From contig NZ_CP034759.1 of NCBI RefSeq assembly GCF_004295665.1, forward strand, positions 3,472,001-3,536,000: a stretch of 64,000 nt of DNA, read 5' to 3'. Under the pieces are notes generated by a model. It ran no database searches. It was not told the origin of the DNA and saw only the letters and a program-made list of their open reading frames with translations. This DNA comes from Litorilituus sediminis (GTDB lineage Bacteria; Pseudomonadota; Gammaproteobacteria; Enterobacterales; Alteromonadaceae). Shown here one piece after another: positions 54,776 to 63,945 of this stretch. A program made the position numbers and the translations under genes. Every line of letters begins with the position of its first letter. Position 1 is the stretch's first letter.

Positions 54776-56166
54776 TGAAAAAGTCAGCAGATTTAGATTT
54801 AAATTATATTGACGATATTAATGCAGCTTTACTAACGGCTGCTCCATATAGATCTCGTCTAGTCCTTTATATTGTTTGTGGCTTTTGCTTTAGTTTTCTT
54901 TTGTGGGCAGGTTTTGCCTCATTAGACGAAGTAACGGTAGGTGATGGTAAAGTGATACCTTCTTCACAAGTGCAAATTGTGCAGAACTTAGAAGGGGGCA
55001 TTTTAGCCGAGATTTTTGTTAAAGAAGGCCAGCAAGTTAAGAAAAATCAAGAGCTGTTACGCTTAGATGATACAAGATTTTTAGCCGACTTTAGGGAAAA
55101 GCAACAAGAGGCGATGTTACTTAAAGCGATGTCGGCACGTTTACGAGCTGAGCTTGCCAGTGTGCAGTGGTCGGCTGACTTTAACGGAGCTAACTGGAAA
55201 GAACAATTTCAAATAATAGAACAAGCGCTAGATATCTCATCTGAAGATCAGGCGAAGTACCCGAGGATTTACCGTACTGCGGTTGCTGGTTTTAAAGCCA
55301 ATGTCAGTAATTTGTCACAACAAATTAAGGTAATGAATCATCAAATTGAACAAAAAGAGCAAGAAATTGACTCTATAGAGTCTCGATTAACGCATGTCAG
55401 TACCAGTTATGAACTGGGCTTGGAAGAGTTAAAATTAACTGAACCATTAGCCAAAAAAGGCGTGATATCGCCAGTAGAATTTTTAAAGCTTAAAAGGCAA
55501 ATAAATCAGCTTCAGCAAGAGGTTGAGGAGGCAAGGCTAGCCCTGCCTAGAAGTAAAACTGCCTTGCGTGAGGCAATTGGTAAGCGTCAAGAATTGGTTA
55601 GTCAATACCAAAAAGATACCCAGGAAACTTTAACTAAGGTGCAAGCGCAGCTAGCACAGTTATCGGAAAAGCAGGTTAATTTAAAAGATAAAGTGGCGAG
55701 AACCTCGGTATTATCACCTGTATCTGGCACAATAAAAACCATTAATATCAATACTCAAGGTGGTGTTATTCAGCCGGGGATGGATTTATTAGAAATTGTC
55801 CCTAATGAAGATCAGCTATTAATTGAGGCTAAAGTATCACCTAGAGATATTGCTTTTTTAAGACCCGGCTTAAATGCTGTTGTACGCTTTAGTGCTTATG
55901 ATTTTGCCATTTATGGTGGCTTAGATGGCACTTTAGAACATATTAGTGCGGACTCAATTGAAGATGAAGAGGGTAATAGTTATTACCTAATAAGAGTACG
56001 CACTAAAGAAAACTTTTTAAAGAGTAAAAAGGATAAAGATAAAAACCTCCCAATTATTCCAGGAATGACTGCCACAGTGGATGTAATGACAGGCAAAAAA
56101 ACCGTTTTAGAATATTTATTAAAGCCTATCCTAAGAGCGCATAACAGCGCTTTACGGGAAAGGTAA
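54775..56166 (+). CDS. lapC: Type I secretion membrane fusion protein (HlyD/LapC-like)
   Basis: A 463-residue periplasmic adaptor anchored by one N-terminal helix (about 27-45). It then has a first lipoyl half (VQNLEGGILAEIFVKEGQQVKKNQELLRLDD), a long coiled coil (about 130-300), the second lipoyl half (RTSVLSPVSGTIKTININTQGGVIQPG) and the C-terminal beta barrel. It joins LapB to the TolC-type channel. The start is a GTG at 54775 overlapping the lapB stop. The next gene is 25 bp later. Confidence 0.92.
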   Translation: MKKSADLDLNYIDDINAALLTAAPYRSRLVLYIVCGFCFSFLLWAGFASLDEVTVGDGKVIPSSQVQIVQNLEGGILAEIFVKEGQQVKKNQELLRLDDTRFLADFREKQQEAMLLKAMSARLRAELASVQWSADFNGANWKEQFQIIEQALDISSEDQAKYPRIYRTAVAGFKANVSNLSQQIKVMNHQIEQKEQEIDSIESRLTHVSTSYELGLEELKLTEPLAKKGVISPVEFLKLKRQINQLQQEVEEARLALPRSKTALREAIGKRQELVSQYQKDTQETLTKVQAQLAQLSEKQVNLKDKVARTSVLSPVSGTIKTININTQGGVIQPGMDLLEIVPNEDQLLIEAKVSPRDIAFLRPGLNAVVRFSAYDFAIYGGLDGTLEHISADSIEDEEGNSYYLIRVRTKENFLKSKKDKDKNLPIIPGMTATVDVMTGKKTVLEYLLKPILRAHNSALRER

Positions 56167-56191
56167 TAATGTAAACCAAAAGAGAACTGTA

Positions 56192-57517
56192 ATGACCACG
56201 AGAAAAACCAATAAGGTTTTAAGCGCATTTATTTTACTTGGCACAGTGTTTAGCCATAACACTTTTGCTCAATCGTTAGAGCAAGCTGTTGAGGCTACTT
56301 TGATAACTGAGCCTCAAATAGCGGAAGCTTTCCACTTGTATAGAGCAAACTTACAAGATGTAAGAGTGGCACAAAGCGGCTATTTACCTACGGTAGACCT
56401 ACAAGCAGGTTATGGTTATGAGTTAACGAATAGCCCGACAACCCGTATTGTTGGTGATGATAAAAGAGAGCTAGATCGTGGTGAATTGTCGGTATCAATT
56501 AGGCAAAAGCTATTTGATGGTTTTGCCGTTATGGATAACGTTGAAAGAACCCGTTTTGAAGCAACTGCGTCACAGTATGCTCTATTTGGATTAGCGCAAG
56601 AGCGGGCACTGAAAGTGGCAGAAGTGTACTTAAAGGTGATGGAAACTCAGAAGATTCTGGAGTTATCAGAACGAAATTTTGATAAACACCAAAGAGTATA
56701 TGAACAAATTAAAGATCGCGTCGAACAAGGCTTAGGCTCAAGTGCTGACTTATCACAAATTGAAGGCAGATTAGCCAGAGCTCGAGTGAATGTTATTTCT
56801 TCTGAACACAACCTATTAGATGCAGAAAGTCGCTTTATCGAAGTTGTTGATAAAGCGCCTAAAGATTTAGTCTGGCCGGTATCTGATAACGCACTGTTGC
56901 CAAAAACATTGGACGAGGCATTAACCATAGCTAGGCGTGATCATCCTATCCTGTTATCTGCATACAGTGATGTAAAAGCAGCAGAGCAGCAGTTGGAATT
57001 AAGTAATAGCAATTATTACCCAAAACTGAGTTTAGAATTAGGCGCCTCGCACAACAATAATATCGACGGTACTCGTGGTTACAATGAAGATATAACAGCG
57101 ATGTTGAGAATGCGTTATAACCTATACTCAGGTGGCTCAGATAGCGCCAATAAGTTAAAGGCGGCCTATCAGAAAGAACAAAGCAAAGATATTTATGCGC
57201 AATCAATGCGCCAAGTTATTCAAACCACTAAGCTGTCATGGCGTGCAGAGGAGTATTTGAAAAAGCAGTTTCCACTATTACAATTGCACGTTGACTCAGC
57301 AAAGGCGGCTCAAGGCATATATGAAGAGCAGTTTTTCTTAGGTAAGCGTAGTTTGCTTGATTTACTTGATACCAGTAATGAGTTGTTTGAAGCACGCAAA
57401 ACTTATACCTCGGTTGAACATTCACAGTTGTTCGCTCAGTTTCGTATTTTAGCGGCTACAGGGCGTTTACTCGACGCGTTAAGAGTTGATAAGCCTAAGC
57501 AGTGGAGTGAGAAGTAA
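56192..57517 (+). CDS. lapE: TolC-family outer membrane channel (LapE/AggA-like)
   Basis: A 441-residue TolC-type outer membrane factor. The signal peptide ends at FAQS (MTTRKTNKVLSAFILLGTVFSHNTFAQS). The two internally repeated halves of the TolC fold are visible (DVRVAQSGYLPTVDLQAGYG and QLELSNSNYYPKLSLELGAS). It forms the exit duct for the adhesin, and in the LapA model also holds its retention module. Its stop overlaps the next start (TAATG). Confidence 0.92.
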   Translation: MTTRKTNKVLSAFILLGTVFSHNTFAQSLEQAVEATLITEPQIAEAFHLYRANLQDVRVAQSGYLPTVDLQAGYGYELTNSPTTRIVGDDKRELDRGELSVSIRQKLFDGFAVMDNVERTRFEATASQYALFGLAQERALKVAEVYLKVMETQKILELSERNFDKHQRVYEQIKDRVEQGLGSSADLSQIEGRLARARVNVISSEHNLLDAESRFIEVVDKAPKDLVWPVSDNALLPKTLDEALTIARRDHPILLSAYSDVKAAEQQLELSNSNYYPKLSLELGASHNNNIDGTRGYNEDITAMLRMRYNLYSGGSDSANKLKAAYQKEQSKDIYAQSMRQVIQTTKLSWRAEEYLKKQFPLLQLHVDSAKAAQGIYEEQFFLGKRSLLDLLDTSNELFEARKTYTSVEHSQLFAQFRILAATGRLLDALRVDKPKQWSEK

Positions 57518-58125
57518 TGATGAATCGTTTTTTTAAGCTAAGCTTAGCCAGCTTGTTGGCTATTTTTGTCTTGTCTGGTTGTGCGCAAAAAGACCTTAGT
57601 TATCACCTAGAAGAGAACCCTGGATTAGCTGATGATGACAATGACGGCGTTATCAATATGCGAGACTTATGTCCTGAGACGGTCAAGGGCGCAGAAATTA
57701 ATAATGATGGCTGTGGCGAAGTTCGTACTTACGTTGTTTCAGTTAATCTACAACTACTGTTTGATAATAACTCTTCTGAGATTAAGGCGAGCTATTTGCC
57801 TGAGTTAGCAAGCTTTGCTCATGCGATTAAGCAAAGTAATGACATAAAAGTGGAATTAGAAGGTCATGCTAGTGCGATTGGTCGAGCTGAGTATAACCTA
57901 GCATTATCACAAAGACGCGCAAACAGCGTGATGAATACCTTAATAGCAGAGTACGGCGTTGATAAAACAAAGCTTTCGGCGGTTGCTTTCGGGGAAAGTA
58001 AGCTGGTTGCTAAGGGAAGTGATGAAACCGATCACAGCCTAAATCGTCGTGTTGTTGCTCATATTGAAATAAATAAACAAGAAGATTTATTACGCTGGAA
58101 CATTTATAGTACAGAAAATAACTAA
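57517..58125 (+). CDS. OmpA-family lipoprotein of the adhesin operon
   Basis: A 202-residue outer membrane lipoprotein. Lipobox LSGC at about residues 19-22 after a short leader, then one calcium-binding thrombospondin-3-like motif (DDDNDGVINMRDLCPE), then an OmpA C-terminal peptidoglycan-binding domain (FDNNSSEIK..., VELEGHASAIGRAEYNLALSQRRANSV). A gene of this type follows TolC in the Shewanella bpf operon. It probably ties the secretion or adhesion complex to peptidoglycan. Two consecutive ATGs (57517, 57520) are possible starts. Confidence 0.85.
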   Translation: MMNRFFKLSLASLLAIFVLSGCAQKDLSYHLEENPGLADDDNDGVINMRDLCPETVKGAEINNDGCGEVRTYVVSVNLQLLFDNNSSEIKASYLPELASFAHAIKQSNDIKVELEGHASAIGRAEYNLALSQRRANSVMNTLIAEYGVDKTKLSAVAFGESKLVAKGSDETDHSLNRRVVAHIEINKQEDLLRWNIYSTENN

Positions 58126-58214
58126 CATGCTATGTGGCAACTAATATAACCGAATTGCTATAACTCAACGCGAGGTTATTAAGTTGCCATTTTACCTAAG
58201 GTAACTGCCTTTTT

Positions 58215-58895
58215 ATGGTTAAACTTCCCGCTAAACTAGCTTTTATGTTGGTGTTGATGATTATCTTGCCGTTATTGGCAGTGAATCAACACAACAAGCT
58301 AGACTGGGATAAGCTGGAAGTAAAACTTATCAACAAATACGGCGATAAAGCTGGTCTTAGATTAAGGGCATGGCAAAAAGTCCTTAATGATGACTCGCTT
58401 GTTACCGATCTTGATAAACTCTCTCGTGTTAACCGCTTTTTCAATTTACTGAACTTTGTTGATGATGCACCTTTGTGGGGGCAAAAAGATTACTGGGCGA
58501 CGCCGTTGGAGTTTTTAGGTGCTAATGCGGGTGATTGTGAAGATTTTAGTATTGCCAAGTACTTTAGTTTACTGTCAATGGGCGTAAATGAAGACAAGAT
58601 GCGCATTACGTATGTAAAGGCGCTTAGCCTTAATCAATACCATATGGTATTGGCATACTACCCTAAGCCTAATGCTGTACCTTTAATACTTGATAATATT
58701 AAAGGAGAAATACTCCCCGCGGATCAACGAAAAGACTTAATCCCTATTTACAGTTTTAACGGTGAAAGCCTGTGGTTAAGTAAAGCGAAAGGGCAAGGTA
58801 AGCTAGCGGGTAAGTCGAGCCGTTTAAAAAGCTGGAATAAGTTAAGAGCGCGCTTTAATAGTACAGAGCTTAAAACGCCGCTCTTTATTCCTTAA
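58215..58895 (+). CDS. lapG: LapG-type periplasmic cysteine protease
   Basis: A 226-residue bacterial transglutaminase-like cysteine protease. It is anchored or exported by an N-terminal hydrophobic helix (about 9-24). The catalytic triad is C108 (GDCEDF), H143 (YHMVLAY) and D160 (ILDN). D107 and E109 flanking the cysteine match the calcium-binding pair of LapG. It cuts LapA-type adhesins in the retention module and is held off by LapD when c-di-GMP is high. It lies 89 bp after the OmpA gene and is convergent with lapD, 15 bp apart. Confidence 0.9.
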   Translation: MVKLPAKLAFMLVLMIILPLLAVNQHNKLDWDKLEVKLINKYGDKAGLRLRAWQKVLNDDSLVTDLDKLSRVNRFFNLLNFVDDAPLWGQKDYWATPLEFLGANAGDCEDFSIAKYFSLLSMGVNEDKMRITYVKALSLNQYHMVLAYYPKPNAVPLILDNIKGEILPADQRKDLIPIYSFNGESLWLSKAKGQGKLAGKSSRLKSWNKLRARFNSTELKTPLFIP

Positions 58896-58910
58896 TCTCA
58901 ATTTAATGCA

Positions 58911-60887
58911 TCAATTTAATGCTTCAGGTGCTTGAATAAACTGACCTTGAGCAGCATCACAGTCTAATTCTTTGACGATATTTAAGGTATTTTCATTTTC
59001 AATATGACAGGCCACTACTTTTATGCCCAAGCCATGACATATCTGGTTTACAGCTTGAATAAAGTGCTTGTTGTCGCTATTTGCCTCAATATCACGAATG
59101 TAGCTACCATCAATTTTAATGTAATCAAGATCTAAGCCATTGATATATTTAAATGATGTGAAGCTAGTACCGAATCGCTCGATACAAATACCAATATTTA
59201 GTGCTTTAAAGCTGTGAATGTGTTTGCTTGCTTGCGTAATATTTTTAAGTAAGGCAGACTCGTTGATTTCAAAGTAGATTTGTTCTTGGCAATGCTTATT
59301 GTTATTGATAAAACCTGTTAACCATTGGCAAAAGCTAGTGCTTAATAAAGACTGCTGGCTTAAGTTAATGGCTATTGGGCTGCTCATATCATCTTTTACT
59401 AGATTGGCGGCCGCTGTAATAAGTTTTTTATCGAGCTGCTCTGTTAGCTTTAAGCGCTCAGCCATGGCAAATAGCTGATTGTTTGGGATGACTTCATTGT
59501 CATAATAAAACTTAGCTAATAATTCATTATATAAAGGCTTTTGCTTATTGATAGCGGTTTTATCATGCTGACATTGATGCACAGGCTGACTGAGAAAAGC
59601 GATATGGCCATTTTGAATAAGATCATTAATGAGCGTTTTCCACTGCTGTAAACCTAACGATAAGCCCTTATTGTCGGCAATACTGGCAAGCTCCGCATGC
59701 TGTTGAGGTGCTTTTTCCGTTAACAGGGTGTCTAGGTTCATCAGTAGTTTTTTTACTGAATCTGACTTGTTATAGGAGGTGGAAACCAATTTAGCAAAAC
59801 CATTAGGGTAATCATCACCTTCTTTTTGCTTAAAGGCTTCTAAAAGTCTTTGTATATCTTGCTGACACAGGGCAAATGGTTGCGCAATTGCAATAATAAA
59901 GCTACCGCCGTTAATACGATAAAAACTAAAGTCGCTTACGTCTTTAAAGCTTTCCTGAACCAGGTTAACCATATTATTCACATATAAGTCACCCGCTTGG
60001 TAACCTCGACTTTGGTTAACACCTTGTAATGACGGTAATTCAACTAAAGCGATAGTGCCAATTAAGGCCTCGTCACTTTCTTCTAAATGGCTGGTAAATT
60101 GATTATCAAAAGCGCGTCTGTTGCCAAGGCCAGTTAAGGTGTCTAAATAGGCTTCTTTGGTAAATTTTTCTGCTTGCCCTGTCAGTGAATTAAAGTTCTT
60201 TTGTACATTTTCAACCATAGAGTTTAAGGCGTTAACGACAACGTTTAGCTCACGGGTAAAAGACTGCTTAGGGTTGATGGTAAATTGCTTTTTACTTACC
60301 GCAATGGCCTGTTTTTCTACTAAAGATAATGGCTTAAGTACTGCGTTTAAGATGAAGTAAGCCAACACTAAACTAATCACTAAGATAAAAGCAAAGGCGA
60401 TAAATGCTTTGCTGGCATATTGCCATAATTGATAATAAGAAACACCGGCATGGCTAGTCACTGTGAGTTTAGCGGCGATGCGCCATCCGGTATTAATTTG
60501 GCTCTCTTTACTTGGTGGCGTCAACTTAAACATGTTGATAAACCAATTAGGTACCGTTTCTATTGTACTGGGTGCCTCTCTTGTCAAAATAACGCTGTTA
60601 TCATCAGTGCTTGTTAGCGTCATGGCGGCATAGTAGCCGGAATCAAAAATAGCTGACACCATAGTTTCGACAATAATGATATCGTCACTGGCAAGGTATG
60701 GCGCAATGGAAAGCCCTAAGCTGGTGGCTGTATCTTGAGCATGGCTGCTCATTTGTTCATTTAAATATTCTTTGGTGTGATCAACACTGACTAGCAAGGC
60801 GCCAATAAAAGATAGCATTCCTAGAAAAATAACTAAGCCATAAATTTGGGTTTTTAAACTCAAACCTTTCACTTTGCTTAAGGGCAT
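58911..60887 (-). CDS. lapD: LapD-type c-di-GMP receptor (HAMP, degenerate GGDEF and EAL)
   Basis: A 658-residue inner membrane receptor. Helices at about 15-34 and 161-180 enclose a periplasmic LapD-type domain; G134-W135 (NTGWR) matches the loop whose tryptophan grips LapG in Pseudomonas. Then HAMP, a degenerate GGDEF domain (signature region RINGGSFIIA, not GGDEF) and a degenerate EAL domain (NELLAKF instead of EALLR, and KELDCDAAQGQF at the end). It should bind c-di-GMP without making or breaking it, and signal outward to hold LapG. It reads opposite to the adhesin operon and has its own promoter. Confidence 0.88.
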   Translation of the reverse strand: MPLSKVKGLSLKTQIYGLVIFLGMLSFIGALLVSVDHTKEYLNEQMSSHAQDTATSLGLSIAPYLASDDIIIVETMVSAIFDSGYYAAMTLTSTDDNSVILTREAPSTIETVPNWFINMFKLTPPSKESQINTGWRIAAKLTVTSHAGVSYYQLWQYASKAFIAFAFILVISLVLAYFILNAVLKPLSLVEKQAIAVSKKQFTINPKQSFTRELNVVVNALNSMVENVQKNFNSLTGQAEKFTKEAYLDTLTGLGNRRAFDNQFTSHLEESDEALIGTIALVELPSLQGVNQSRGYQAGDLYVNNMVNLVQESFKDVSDFSFYRINGGSFIIAIAQPFALCQQDIQRLLEAFKQKEGDDYPNGFAKLVSTSYNKSDSVKKLLMNLDTLLTEKAPQQHAELASIADNKGLSLGLQQWKTLINDLIQNGHIAFLSQPVHQCQHDKTAINKQKPLYNELLAKFYYDNEVIPNNQLFAMAERLKLTEQLDKKLITAAANLVKDDMSSPIAINLSQQSLLSTSFCQWLTGFINNNKHCQEQIYFEINESALLKNITQASKHIHSFKALNIGICIERFGTSFTSFKYINGLDLDYIKIDGSYIRDIEANSDNKHFIQAVNQICHGLGIKVVACHIENENTLNIVKELDCDAAQGQFIQAPEALN

Positions 60888-61073
60888 AAATCAGAACCTT
60901 GTTACCACACTGAATTAACGATGATTTTTTATTCTACCTTCAGTTTGCTCATATGTGTATCACTTTGCATAAATGAGCTAGTTTTTGTTAGCAAATATCG
61001 CTTTATTATTTTAGGTCAAAACTAAGTTTGCTTGCTTTTCTTATAATTTTCTTACTTTGTATTTATCGGCGTA

Positions 61074-61096
61074 ATACCAATTACTTCACTTGGTAT
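61074..61096. repeat. Short palindrome with MITE-like ends
   Basis: ATACCAA at the left and TTGGTAT at the right enclose nine bases. The last 12 bases, TTCACTTGGTAT, are identical to the left end of the 264-bp MITE at 16889 (reverse strand). It lies 24 bp before the hemerythrin start. Confidence 0.7.
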
Positions 61097-61119
61097 AACT
61101 GCCAAGTTTAGGGAATTTT

Positions 61120-61557
61120 ATGACTTCTATACCTGAATATATGACAGCTAAGCATAGAGAGTGTGATGATGTTTTTACTGAAGCAGAAAGTGCTGTAGCT
61201 GCAGAAGATTGGTCACTTGCTTTAGTTAAGTGGCAAGCGTTTGCAAAAGAATTGCATGAGCACCTTAGCCAAGAAGAAGAGCTGTTATTTCCACAGTTTG
61301 AGCAAGCAACCGGAATGACGGCAGGGCCAACGCAAGTGATGCGCATGGAACATCAACAAATGCGTGCCTTAGTGCAAGATCTTGATAATGCTTTAGCTGC
61401 TAAGGCAAAAGATGAGTATTTAGGTTTATCAGAAACCTTGATGGTAATGATGCAACAGCATAATATGAAAGAAGAAATGATGCTTTATCCTATGATGCAG
61501 CAACATTTAAGTAATGCTGAGCAATTGCTTGAAAAAATTAGCGTGAGCGTTGCATAA
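61120..61557 (+). CDS. Hemerythrin-like (HHE) domain protein
   Basis: A 145-residue four-helix bundle protein. Iron ligands of the HHE type are seen in AKHRECDDVF, LHEHLSQEEELLFPQFE, MEHQQMRALV and QQHNMKEEMMLYPMM. Such proteins bind a di-iron centre and sense or repair damage by oxygen or nitric oxide. It begins an operon with DUF2249 and a NnrS-like membrane protein; the set points to a nitric oxide or low-oxygen response. It lies 233 bp from the divergent lapD gene; no clear FNR or NsrR site was found by eye. Confidence 0.85.
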   Translation: MTSIPEYMTAKHRECDDVFTEAESAVAAEDWSLALVKWQAFAKELHEHLSQEEELLFPQFEQATGMTAGPTQVMRMEHQQMRALVQDLDNALAAKAKDEYLGLSETLMVMMQQHNMKEEMMLYPMMQQHLSNAEQLLEKISVSVA

Positions 61558-61577
61558 AAAGTGTTTTAGGAGTTTCT

Positions 61578-61853
61578 ATGATTGATTTTGTGCAAATTGA
61601 TGTTAGCGACTTACCTCCGCCAGAGCCGATGACGGCTATTCTAAAGTCATTGGCTCAATTAGCGCCTGAGCAGTGTTTGCAAGTAAAACACAGTAGGCAG
61701 CCGTTTCCATTATATGAGAAATTAGGGCAAGCAAATTGGCAATATCATTGTCAGCAAATCGAAAATAATCATATTTTGCTTTATATTTTCAAGCCTTGTT
61801 TGCAACAAGTTATGGACAAGTTTATTTTAAAGCAATGTCAGAGTAAGGATTGA
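61578..61853 (+). CDS. DUF2249 protein
   Basis: A 91-residue TusA-like alpha-beta protein of the DUF2249 family. It has the DVSDLPPPEPMTAILKSL start and the KHSRQPFPLYEKLGQANWQY core (normally HxxxPxpLy..L...G). DUF2249 domains are often linked to hemerythrin and NO-response genes, as in this operon, but lack a proven role. GGAG precedes the ATG. The next gene starts in its stop codon (TGATG). Confidence 0.82.
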   Translation: MIDFVQIDVSDLPPPEPMTAILKSLAQLAPEQCLQVKHSRQPFPLYEKLGQANWQYHCQQIENNHILLYIFKPCLQQVMDKFILKQCQSKD

Positions 61854-63157
61854 TGAACCTGTCTTCTCTGTCATTTAATGCACTACCACCAATAGACTTA
61901 CCTTTTCGATTTTTCTTTACCGCGCCTATTTTTATTATCATCTCAGCATTGATTATGCTGAGCTTTGGTGAATCATTGTGGTTGAGTCGTTGGACGCCGA
62001 GTATGCTCAGTATTACTCATGGTTTTACCTTAGGTTTTATTACGTCGGTAATGATGGGGGCGTTGCTGCAATTATTACCAGTAATAGGCGGTGTTGGTAT
62101 TAGTAAACCTAGGCTAGTTGCTAGCTTTTGTCATCTTTTTCACTGTCTGGGTACGCTGGCCTTAATGGCAGCATTTCTACATTATGGCGCTTGGTTATAT
62201 AGTGTTGCTGCTATTTGTTTATCATTAAGCTTTGCCGTTTATATATTTGCACTGTGTGCAGTATTGTTAAAAAAGTTAAGCCAAGGTCACATTATTATTG
62301 GCATTCGTTTGGCTGTAGCTGCGTTACTTGCCCTAGTGATTATGGGGCTTTTGCTAATTTCTCGCTATTTAGAACTGCCTTTTTACTTTATTAGTGGTGA
62401 TAAGTTTTTTACTAATATACATGCAGTACTCGGCTTAGGGGCATGGGCTAGTTTGCTACTTATGTCGGTAAGCTTTCAGGTGGTGCCTATGTTTCATGTT
62501 GCCCCTAACTTTCCTACTTGGTTTACTAAGAGTTTGCCTTGGCTATTTTTGTTATCAATATTATTGCTTTTTTATCAGTATGACTTTGCTCTTTATCTTT
62601 TGATGATTTTACATGCCCTGTTTGCACTCTGTTTATTGTATGTTTTGGGCAAACGTAAGCGCAAGGTCGCTGATACTAGCATTCAATATTGGCAATTTAG
62701 CGCGATAATCTTGTTATTAATAAGCTGTTTATATTTTATCTCTGAACTAGAAATATCGTCAGCCTTGCTAAATGTGCTGGTGCTTAAGAAAACCATGCTG
62801 TTAACCGCGTTGTTTATCTTTGGTTTTTTGGTTTCTGTTATTCAGGGTATGCTATTAAAAATATTGCCCTTTTTAAGTTACACTCATTTGCAACAACGCT
62901 GCTTAATTGACTTTAATGCCATGCAGTTTATTCCGCATATGCATGAATTTTTGCATAAGCGACATGGGAGTTGGCTATTTTATCTTCATATACTTTCATG
63001 TTTGGCTCTCGTTAGCGCGATACTGTCACCAAGTGTTTATTGGCTGTTTGCCTGTAGTTTACTGGTAGAGTTTTTATGGTTGCTTTTTATTATGATAAAA
63101 ACCATGCGCCTTTATTTTGCCGTAGATAAAAAAATTAGCTTGTCCTGTCAACGTTAG
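61853..63157 (+). CDS. NnrS-like polytopic membrane protein
   Basis: A 434-residue membrane protein with about 12 helices. Conserved histidines lie in SITHGFTLGFITSVMMGALLQLLPV and in NIHAVLGLGAWASLLLMSVSFQVVPMFHV, a pattern that resembles NnrS and other heme-copper-oxidase-like proteins of NO stress. It starts with an ATG in the DUF2249 stop (TGATG); a TTG at 61850 is also in frame but less likely. Its place behind hemerythrin and DUF2249 supports a role in nitric oxide tolerance. The identity as true NnrS is not certain. Confidence 0.72.
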   Translation: MNLSSLSFNALPPIDLPFRFFFTAPIFIIISALIMLSFGESLWLSRWTPSMLSITHGFTLGFITSVMMGALLQLLPVIGGVGISKPRLVASFCHLFHCLGTLALMAAFLHYGAWLYSVAAICLSLSFAVYIFALCAVLLKKLSQGHIIIGIRLAVAALLALVIMGLLLISRYLELPFYFISGDKFFTNIHAVLGLGAWASLLLMSVSFQVVPMFHVAPNFPTWFTKSLPWLFLLSILLLFYQYDFALYLLMILHALFALCLLYVLGKRKRKVADTSIQYWQFSAIILLLISCLYFISELEISSALLNVLVLKKTMLLTALFIFGFLVSVIQGMLLKILPFLSYTHLQQRCLIDFNAMQFIPHMHEFLHKRHGSWLFYLHILSCLALVSAILSPSVYWLFACSLLVEFLWLLFIMIKTMRLYFAVDKKISLSCQR

Positions 63158-63201
63158 CTGGTAGGATCTTATTGTTTTTTGGCAGATAAAAAAGGCACAC
63201 C

Positions 63202-63858
63202 ATGCAAGCTATATCATTGTTATCTTCTTCGTCAGCGCAAGCTCAGCGTATTGAGCCCTCTAAGGTTATTTGTATTGGTCGCAATTATGTTGAGCACATA
63301 CATGAGCTAGCGAATGAGATTCCCGATGAAATGGTGGTTTTTCTCAAGCCTAATTCAGCGATTTCATCTCGCTTATCAGCACAGCATTTAAACGAAGCTT
63401 TGCATTATGAAGCAGAGTTATGCTTTTTATATCAGCAAGGTAAGTTTAGTGCAGTTGCCCTTGGGTTAGATTTAACCAAGCGCGCAACACAGTCTAATTT
63501 AAAGAAAAAAGGTTTACCTTGGGAACGTGCTAAAGCATTTAATGGTTCGGCAGTGTTTAGCCAGTTTGTCTCTATTGAAAATTTAACTGGTGAGCAACTT
63601 AAAGGGCTTAGCTTATCACTCTCTATTAATGGTGAGTTAAAACAACACGGCGGCGTTGAGCTAATGATGTATAAGCCAGAGGATATTTTAGCCCAGCTGC
63701 AAACATTTCTTCACCTAGAAGATGGCGATATAGTGATGACGGGCACACCAAAAGGAGTCGGCGTTGTCAATGTGTCTGATAGCTTTTCTGGACAAGTACT
63801 CGTTGAAGCGAATAATAGCAAGCAAACATTGCTCAATGTTGAGTGGTTAGCTCAGTAA
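63202..63858 (+). CDS. FAH-family hydrolase (YcgM-like)
   Basis: A 218-residue cytoplasmic protein of the fumarylacetoacetate hydrolase family. The metal-binding residues are in HYEAELCFLY (E-x-E) and the KAFNGSAVFSQFV block, and the lid helix segment is VICIGRNYVEHIHEL. The C-terminal DIVMTGTPKGVGVV is the family signature. Members act as acylpyruvate hydrolases or oxaloacetate decarboxylases; which applies cannot be told. It lies 44 bp after the NnrS-like gene, so could be cotranscribed, though the link is not functional in an obvious way. Confidence 0.83.
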   Translation: MQAISLLSSSSAQAQRIEPSKVICIGRNYVEHIHELANEIPDEMVVFLKPNSAISSRLSAQHLNEALHYEAELCFLYQQGKFSAVALGLDLTKRATQSNLKKKGLPWERAKAFNGSAVFSQFVSIENLTGEQLKGLSLSLSINGELKQHGGVELMMYKPEDILAQLQTFLHLEDGDIVMTGTPKGVGVVNVSDSFSGQVLVEANNSKQTLLNVEWLAQ

Positions 63859-63945
63859 TTTTATTTTTAACTTGGTGGTGAAATTAACCATATTTGAATG
63901 CAGTTTTGCTACACTTAGGTAAGACAAGTACTGCTTGGAAAGACG

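Noticed and set aside
58897-58922. Direct repeat TCAATTTAATGC around the lapD stop codon
   Set aside because: A short local duplication that leaves the protein unchanged; not a feature of note.
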